From Bacillota bacterium (GTDB taxonomy: Bacteria > Bacillota > Bacilli > Paenibacillales > Paenibacillaceae), in the NCBI GenBank assembly GCA_023418755.1, contig JAEZZE010000121.1:1-17762 (forward strand): a DNA stretch of 17,762 bases, in the 5' to 3' direction. The notes under the pieces are model-generated. The model was not told the origin of the DNA, ran no database searches, and saw only the letters and a list, made by a program, of their open reading frames with translations. Made by a program: the position numbers and the translations under genes. Of this stretch, positions 13,474-17,762 are shown one piece after another (the first letter of the stretch is position 1; every line of letters begins with the position of its first letter).

Positions 13474-15018
13474 TCAGACCAAGCGGGCGGAAGGCTCCGA
13501 GATCGGAGCGCTCAAGCCGCTTTCGCGATGCAGACGATTCACCGCGGATACCGCGTACGTGTACCCCTGCCCATCGGCGGCGGTGTCGTCCGTATAGAGC
13601 TGAAGATCTCCTTCTGCCCGTCCGACCGTCGCCAGCAAATGCGACGCATCGTTCGGATCGGGCGTTCCCTCGCCTTGAATTCGGTATAGGGCGTAGTAGG
13701 CCGGCTTCTCGTCTCCGACGTCCTTCCAGCCGATCCGGCGTCCGCCCTCGACCGCCTTCAGCTCCGCGATCTTCGGCGCTTCCGGAATCGCGACGCCCGT
13801 CATCCAAGGCATGTCGGGAATCAAAGCCGGGCGGGAGTACATCGAAGCGACCGCGTCCCTGACCCCGAGAGGATTGGCGAGCAGATGCGACGAACTGAAC
13901 ATGATGCTGCCGGACACGTCCGCTCCCCGGCCGCGGTTGAACCTGAGCTGGGCGGGAAGCTGGTCCGGGTTCGTCCAGTTCTCATCGGCCCCGACCCGAT
14001 AAGACGCCTGCCCGATATACAGATGAACGCCGTGCCGCCCCGATTGGTCGTTCTCCCCGTTGATCTCCTTCGTCCACCAATCGATCAGTTCTTCGTAAGG
14101 GGCCGCGGAGAACCCGAAGTGCCAGTAGATTTGCGGAGCGATATAGTCGATCCAGCCCTGCTTGATCCACGTTCTCGTATCCGCGTACAAGCCGTCGTAG
14201 TTTTGTTGTCCGGTCGTGTCCGATCCGGTCGGGTCGGTGCCCTTGTTCCGCCAAATTCCGAACGGGCTGATCCCGAACTTGACATAGGGCTTCAAGTCCT
14301 TGATTCCCGCGCGGAGGTCCCGGACGATCGAGTTGACGTTGTCCCGGCGCCAGTCGGCCAGCTTCATCGTGCCGCCGCCGTTCTTGTAGGCAGCATACGC
14401 TCCGGCGTCGTCGAACTCTTCGGCCCCGGGGTAAGGGTAGAAATAGTCGTCCATATGAATGCCGTCGACATCGTACTTTTCCACGATTTCCTTCACGCCG
14501 GCGATAATATAGGCTTTGACTTCGGTTATGCCGGGATTGAAATACAGCTTGCCCCCGTTGGATACGACCCAGTCGGGGTGAAGCCTGGCCGGGTGGTCGG
14601 ACGACAGTCTCGACGGATCGGCGTGCATGCTGATCCGGTAAGGATTGACCCAGGCATGGAATTCCATGTTGCGCTTGCGCGCTTCCCCGATCATGAAGCG
14701 GAGCGGATCGCGGCCGTCGCTTGGCGGCTTTCCCTGCTCTCCGGTCAACCAGTGCGACCACGGAAAATATTCCGAAGGGAAGAAGGAGTCGCTCGTCGGA
14801 CGGACTTGCGCAAACACCGCATTGATGCCCGTCGCCTTCAGCATGTCCAACAGCCGAATATAATCCTCCCTCTGCTTCCCGGGATCGAAATCGCCCGCGT
14901 TCGGCCAGTCGATGTTCTTGACCGTGGCGATCCATGCGCCGCGAAGCTCCGTTTTCGGATAGGAGACCGGATGAGATCCGGCCAAGCGATCGTCGGCCGG
15001 ATCCTTTTCGTTATACAA
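13474..15018 (-). CDS. GHL10 (YngK/DUF187-like) glycosyl-hydrolase-like protein with C-terminal FN3-like domain
   Basis: This 514-residue TIM-barrel protein belongs to the glycosyl-hydrolase-like 10 family. Family blocks in order: ELRGAWIATVKNIDWPN (24-40), AVFAQVRPTSDSFFPSEYFP, EFHAWVNPYR, KYDVDGIHMDDYFYPYP (the DDY is a likely active-site pair), VKFGISPFGIWRNKGTDP, and DYIAPQIYWHFGF. The last 95 or so residues look like a fibronectin type III domain. Members are thought to act on cell-wall glycans or polysaccharides; no reaction is assigned here. Start: TTG at 15016-15018 has AAAAGGAG 9 bases upstream, whereas the upstream TTG at 15070-15072 has no ribosome site. Neither choice gives a signal peptide, unusual for a family often exported. 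The gene is divergent from the catalase. Confidence 0.88.
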   Translation of the reverse strand: MYNEKDPADDRLAGSHPVSYPKTELRGAWIATVKNIDWPNAGDFDPGKQREDYIRLLDMLKATGINAVFAQVRPTSDSFFPSEYFPWSHWLTGEQGKPPSDGRDPLRFMIGEARKRNMEFHAWVNPYRISMHADPSRLSSDHPARLHPDWVVSNGGKLYFNPGITEVKAYIIAGVKEIVEKYDVDGIHMDDYFYPYPGAEEFDDAGAYAAYKNGGGTMKLADWRRDNVNSIVRDLRAGIKDLKPYVKFGISPFGIWRNKGTDPTGSDTTGQQNYDGLYADTRTWIKQGWIDYIAPQIYWHFGFSAAPYEELIDWWTKEINGENDQSGRHGVHLYIGQASYRVGADENWTNPDQLPAQLRFNRGRGADVSGSIMFSSSHLLANPLGVRDAVASMYSRPALIPDMPWMTGVAIPEAPKIAELKAVEGGRRIGWKDVGDEKPAYYALYRIQGEGTPDPNDASHLLATVGRAEGDLQLYTDDTAADGQGYTYAVSAVNRLHRESGLSAPISEPSARLV

Positions 15019-15088
15019 AACCGTCAACTCCTTTTCCCCGCATCGCGCGCCGTAAGGGTTTCGTCGCGCCAACGGCGGTAACTAAAAT

Positions 15089-15123
15089 AAAGTTTCAATA
15101 AATCTATAGAATAATGAAACTTT
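15089..15123. promoter_or_regulatory. 9-bp dyad downstream of the GHL10 promoter (candidate operator)
   Basis: AAAGTTTCA (15089-15097) and TGAAACTTT (15115-15123) are perfect inverted repeats, 17 bases apart. The palindrome TCTATAGA (15103-15110) lies almost exactly at the centre. It falls about 10-45 bases past the predicted GHL10 transcription start, a repressor-roadblock position. It has only weak resemblance to the PerR box and is not called as one. Confidence 0.5.
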
Positions 15124-15139
15124 GTAAAATTCAATACTC

Positions 15140-15167
15140 AGTATAGGGGATTTTCGGAAAATGTAAA
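15140..15167 (-). promoter_or_regulatory. Putative sigma-A promoter of the GHL10 gene
   Basis: On minus, -35 TTTACA (15162-15167) and -10 TATACT (15140-15145) each match 5 of 6 consensus bases and have a 16-base spacer. The predicted leader to the TTG start is about 115 bases. Confidence 0.6.
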
Positions 15168-15171
15168 TCCC
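15147..15171. promoter_or_regulatory. Nested dyad inside the GHL10/catalase divergent promoter region
   Basis: GGGATTT (15147-15153) pairs with AAATCCC (15165-15171). Inside it ATTTTCGGAAAAT (15150-15162) is a perfect 6-1-6 palindrome. It covers the spacer and -35 of the GHL10 promoter and is upstream of the catalase, so a bound regulator could affect both genes. The binding protein is unknown. Confidence 0.5.
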
Positions 15172-15315
15172 TATTATTCGCATTTCCTTGCGGCTCGAAC
15201 GCCGCCTAGAACGAAGTTCTTGCATGACCCGACAGGCCATAGAGTAATACATAGACGCATCGTCGGAGCAGCATGGCCCGTCAGTCGGGCGGGCAGATCG
15301 TTAGGAGGCGGGATA

Positions 15316-16665
15316 ATGGAGAACAACGAACGTTCCTACCGGAAGACGGAGGCGGCGCTGCATTCGCAGACGGTCGGCGATCGCGGGCCCGTGCTGGAGC
15401 AGGACAATGTTTTGCACGAAACGCTGGAAACCTTCGTGCATGCCAAACTGCTTGAACGTCCTGTCCACGTAAAAGGCTGCGGCGCATTCGGATACTTCCA
15501 GACCGTTCATTCGATGGCGCCCTTCACCAAGCTCGCCTTCCTGCAAAGCCCCGGGCGGCAAGTCCCCGTCACGGCCAGATTCTCCCTTGCCGCCGGCAAC
15601 CGGGGAACGCCGGATACTTCGCGCAACGTGAGGGGGTTCGCCGCCAAGTTTTATACCGACCAAGGCGTCTTCGACCTCGTCTGCAACCATATTCCCGTAT
15701 TCTCCGTAAGGGATGCCATGCGCTTTCCCGAATTCATCAACGCCCTCTCGCCGTCGCCGGTCAACAACCTGATCGATCCCGAGCGGTTCTGGAGCTTCGC
15801 GGCCAGAGCCCCGGAAGCGACCCATTTTCTCGTCTGGCTCTACTCCGACGCGGGAACGGCCGGCAGCTTTCGCCATATCCCGGGGCACAGCGTCAACGCC
15901 TACGTATGGAGGAACGCGCAGGACGTTCGCCGCTACGTCAAATACCGGTGGGTCCCGTTCGCGGGGGAACGGTATATCGACCGACGGGAAGCCGCGCGGC
16001 TGTCCGCCGCGAATCCCGACTTCGCCTGCAAAGATCTGTACGATACGCTGGCCGGGGGAAGAACCGTCGAGTATGGGCTTTACGTGCAGTTGATGAATCC
16101 CGAAGACGAGGTCGCTCTTCCTTTCGATCCGCTCGACGCCACCAAGACGTGGGACGAACGGCAATATCCATTGCGGCCGGTCGGCCGCCTCGTCCTGAAC
16201 CAAAATCCGAACGACTATACGGAGCAGGTGGAAAAACTAGCCTTTTCCCCTTCCAATTTACTGGAAGGCGCGGAGCTGTCGGAAGACAAATTGCTTCAGG
16301 GGCGCTCCAATATTTACTCGGATTCGCAGCGCCGGCGGTTAGGACGGGACTTCCGTAAAATTCCGATCAACCATCAGGCGAACTGGTCCCCCGAGTCTCT
16401 CGTAACGAGCGGAGAAGGCAGCTATGCGGAAGGTCGTCTCGTGCGGGCGGGTCTGCCCAAGCCGGACGACTTTACGCAGGCCGGCCGGTTTTACCGCGCG
16501 CTCTCTCCCGCGCAGCAGGATCGTCTGGTCGATAATCTGGCCGCCGATCTCGCCGGCGTCTCGCCTGCCACGCAAAGCGCCGTATTGACCTATTTATCCC
16601 AAGCGTCTCCCGAGCTTGGAGAACGGACGGCCCGGCGGATCCAGACGCAGCCCCCGACGGAATAG
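15316..16665 (+). CDS. Divergent monofunctional haem catalase
   Basis: This 449-residue cytoplasmic catalase breaks down hydrogen peroxide to water and oxygen. Key residues are kept: distal His51 in RPVHVKGCGAFG, Ser90 in ARFSLAAG, distal Asn124 in LVCNHIPVF, and the proximal haem ligand Tyr334 with Arg330 in LQGRSNIYSDSQRRRLG. The spacings His-Asn (73) and Asn-Tyr (210) equal those of small-subunit catalases such as that of Proteus mirabilis. Many usually invariant neighbours differ: HAKGAGA becomes HVKGCGA, NNTPVFFIRD becomes CNHIPVFSVRD, and SDRGIPxSYRHMNG becomes SDAGTAGSFRHIPG. The start is ATG at 15316-15318, with TTAGGAGG 7 bases upstream; an earlier in-frame ATG at 15220 lacks a ribosome site. 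Its own promoter was not resolved. A terminator follows 26 bases after the stop. Confidence 0.93.
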   Translation: MENNERSYRKTEAALHSQTVGDRGPVLEQDNVLHETLETFVHAKLLERPVHVKGCGAFGYFQTVHSMAPFTKLAFLQSPGRQVPVTARFSLAAGNRGTPDTSRNVRGFAAKFYTDQGVFDLVCNHIPVFSVRDAMRFPEFINALSPSPVNNLIDPERFWSFAARAPEATHFLVWLYSDAGTAGSFRHIPGHSVNAYVWRNAQDVRRYVKYRWVPFAGERYIDRREAARLSAANPDFACKDLYDTLAGGRTVEYGLYVQLMNPEDEVALPFDPLDATKTWDERQYPLRPVGRLVLNQNPNDYTEQVEKLAFSPSNLLEGAELSEDKLLQGRSNIYSDSQRRRLGRDFRKIPINHQANWSPESLVTSGEGSYAEGRLVRAGLPKPDDFTQAGRFYRALSPAQQDRLVDNLAADLAGVSPATQSAVLTYLSQASPELGERTARRIQTQPPTE

Positions 16666-16691
16666 CTTTGCCGTCGGCTATACCGTTCGAC

Positions 16692-16725
16692 AAGACCGCG
16701 CGCAGCTCCCAGCCGCGCGGTCTTT
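16692..16725 (+). terminator. Intrinsic terminator after the catalase gene
   Basis: A perfect 11-bp GC-rich stem (16692-16702 with 16714-16724) with an 11-base loop ends in a short T-run. It sits 26 bases past the catalase stop codon. Confidence 0.8.
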
Positions 16726-16797
16726 CGCTGCGTGACGGCAGACGGCCGACCGCGTTCATAGTAGGGACGTACAAGATTATCGATGAAAAAAAGCGTG

Positions 16798-16915
16798 CAT
16801 CTATCTCCCGGAGACTGCCCATGCGGCTCGTTTTACTGATGGGACAGCCCCTGCAACATTCATCCATCGATCATTGTCCGGTACGACTCTTTTACTTATG
16901 GGACAGGCTCTGTCT
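16798..16915. repeat. Two degenerate direct repeats resembling insertion-sequence ends
   Basis: TTTTACTGATGGGACAG (16831-16847) and TTTTACTTATGGGACAG (16890-16906) differ at one base in 17. Weaker similarity extends upstream to CATCTATC (16798) and CATCCATC (16861) and downstream to CTG, giving a unit of about 60 bases. Read on the minus strand the copies begin CAGGGGCTGTCCCAT and CAGAGCCTGTCCCAT. These look like the GGGGCTGTCCCA-type terminal repeats of IS1182/IS5-like elements from Firmicutes. No transposase fragment is visible, so this is at most a relic or a MITE-like remnant. Confidence 0.5.
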
Positions 16916-17041
16916 CTCGGTCATGAGGTCGATCTCCCGGTTCAACTTCCCGGCGTTCCGGGAATCGTCCTCTATCGAATGGGAAGGCGCGTCTCTTATG
17001 CTGAAAAGAAATCTTGTTCAATCCAGAGGTGGGAATGTAAA

Positions 17042-17762
17042 ATGAAAGAAAAGTCAATTTCGAAAAAGCCGGGGAAATCGATTCTGTTTCGGATTTTCGC
17101 AATCGTGTTCGCGTTAGGGAGCTTGATCGTTCTGGAGAGCCTTACGGAAGGTTTGGAGCCTTGGATCAGGTCGGCTTTCGCCTTCGATCCGCATCCCGAG
17201 GAACTGAGGTTCCACGGAGCCGTTCACGGAGCGCTGGTCGGTGCGTTGTTCAGCGGCAGCCTGTTCATTCTGCTATGGCAGCCGCTAACGAAACCTTTGC
17301 TCTTGCGTTTTTATTTTGTCGGCCATTTGATCTTCCTGGGAACGATGGTGGCTACCGGCCCGGTATTCGCGCTCACTCGTTTTTCCGTATTCGTCATCTT
17401 CGGAATCACCATGGCCGCGCTATATTTCTCTTACGGGAATCGCCGGGAAACCATTCGTTCTACGGAACGCGCCAATTTTAACCGGCCGCTGCTCATCCTC
17501 TCGTTCGTCGCCCTGCTCGGATTGCTGCCCTTCCTGGTCAACGGCGCCATCCAGCAGTTCCAGGAAACGGAGGAACAGTTCCGTTGGGGAGAGGGGACCG
17601 CTCTTAGCTTAACCCTGATCTATGGCAGTTTTATGGTTTCTACCGCCCGGAAAGGGGCAGGAGCGCTTGGCTTGCTTCTGGGCTTTACCTACGTCTACCT
17701 GGGCGCGGCCGCGCTCGCGCTTCCCGACCACGAAGCAAGCTGGGGAATTTGGGGAGGATGGG
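17042..17762 (+). CDS. Multi-pass membrane protein of unknown function, C-terminus cut by window edge
   Basis: I translated 240 residues to the window end without a stop. I do not recognise the family. The N-terminus is short and basic (MKEKSISKKPGKS). Predicted membrane spans lie at about 14-33, 57-79, 88-111, 113-132, 146-165, 182-201 and 206-226, separated by short loops. One loop (about 41-56) is charged and carries FDPHPEE; another (about 167-180) is rich in Gln and Glu. No nucleotide-binding, metal-binding or protease motif is seen in this part. Start: the ATG at 17042-17044 has GAGGTG about 10 bases upstream. An ATG at 17035 is followed at once by a stop. It lies alone after the catalase and repeats, so neighbours give no functional hint. 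Confidence 0.75.
   Translation, partial: MKEKSISKKPGKSILFRIFAIVFALGSLIVLESLTEGLEPWIRSAFAFDPHPEELRFHGAVHGALVGALFSGSLFILLWQPLTKPLLLRFYFVGHLIFLGTMVATGPVFALTRFSVFVIFGITMAALYFSYGNRRETIRSTERANFNRPLLILSFVALLGLLPFLVNGAIQQFQETEEQFRWGEGTALSLTLIYGSFMVSTARKGAGALGLLLGFTYVYLGAAALALPDHEASWGIWGGW

Larger units (their letters stand above)
16666..17041. other. 376-base intergenic stretch between catalase and membrane protein
   Basis: Apart from the catalase terminator and the direct repeats, I see a perfect 7-bp hairpin with a 4-base loop at 16947-16964 (TTCCCGG, CGTT, CCGGGAA). It has no T-run. No promoter could be named for the membrane gene. A reading frame from 16787 stays open into that gene, but its codons fall across the repeats and no ribosome site precedes any start in it, so I do not call it coding. 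Confidence 0.5.

Noticed and set aside
13885..15081. A 398-codon open frame on the plus strand opposite the GHL10 gene
   Set aside because: The opposite strand encodes an unmistakable GHL10 protein. This frame is rich in Arg, Val and Pro with no recognisable motif and crosses the GHL10 promoter side.
15111..15125. PerR box upstream of the catalase
   Set aside because: The best alignment to the inverted-repeat consensus matches only about 10 of 14 bases and lacks symmetry, so I do not call it.
15301..16203. A 300-codon minus-strand frame opposite the catalase
   Set aside because: The catalase is certain from its motif spacing, and the antisense frame shows no start signal or family resemblance.
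16798..16910. Tandem riboswitch (for example guanidine-II with paired ACGR loops) before the membrane gene
   Set aside because: Two similar units suggested it, but the loops do not both carry ACGR and the stems are only about 5 bp; the resemblance to insertion-sequence ends is better.
1..17762. CRISPR array, prophage, toxin-antitoxin or anti-phage system
   Set aside because: I found no regularly spaced repeats, no phage structural or integrase genes, and no defence-type domains; the window is metabolic and regulatory in character.

Overview
The window looks like chromosome from a Paenibacillaceae-type Firmicute (Paenibacillus or Cohnella grade). This rests on several features: moderately high GC, strong AGGAGG-type ribosome sites with frequent TTG/GTG starts, a CUT1 sugar importer with no ATPase gene of its own, a cre-like CcpA site, a sigma-D-type promoter before a chemoreceptor, and a NucA/NucB-Excalibur lipoprotein. 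The genus is inferred, not proven.

Region 1 (1-6012, minus strand) is one sugar-utilisation operon read right to left. A consensus sigma-A promoter (5976-6004) overlapped by a near-perfect cre site precedes, in order, an SMP-30-type lactonase, an aldose-1-epimerase-like protein, an intracellular clan GH-A (GH39-like) glycosidase, two CUT1 permeases and a lipoprotein solute-binding protein that runs off the left edge. The importer would bring in an oligosaccharide or glycoside, the glycosidase cleave it, the mutarotase-like protein equilibrate anomers, and the lactonase open a sugar lactone.

Region 2 (6056-9356, minus strand) is a second operon: a Gfo/Idh/MocA oxidoreductase, an AraC regulator with an N-terminal cupin, and a second Gfo/Idh/MocA oxidoreductase, closed by an intrinsic terminator. 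The two oxidoreductases could supply the sugar oxidation that makes a substrate for the lactonase of region 1, and the AraC protein is the obvious local regulator. Both links are inferences.

Region 3 (9309-13405, plus strand) holds an M20 amidohydrolase/peptidase whose promoter shares its -10 with the divergent region 2 operon, a methyl-accepting chemotaxis protein behind a sigma-D-type promoter, and a lipoprotein nuclease ending in an Excalibur calcium-binding motif. A three-tier bidirectional terminator separates this from region 4.

Region 4 (13474-17762) has a GHL10 (YngK/DUF187-like) glycosyl-hydrolase-like protein on the minus strand, divergent from a sequence-divergent monofunctional catalase, with two dyads between them. 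After the catalase terminator comes a 376-base stretch carrying two degenerate direct repeats that resemble insertion-sequence ends, then a truncated multi-pass membrane protein of unknown function. I found no rRNA, tRNA, CRISPR array or intact mobile element.
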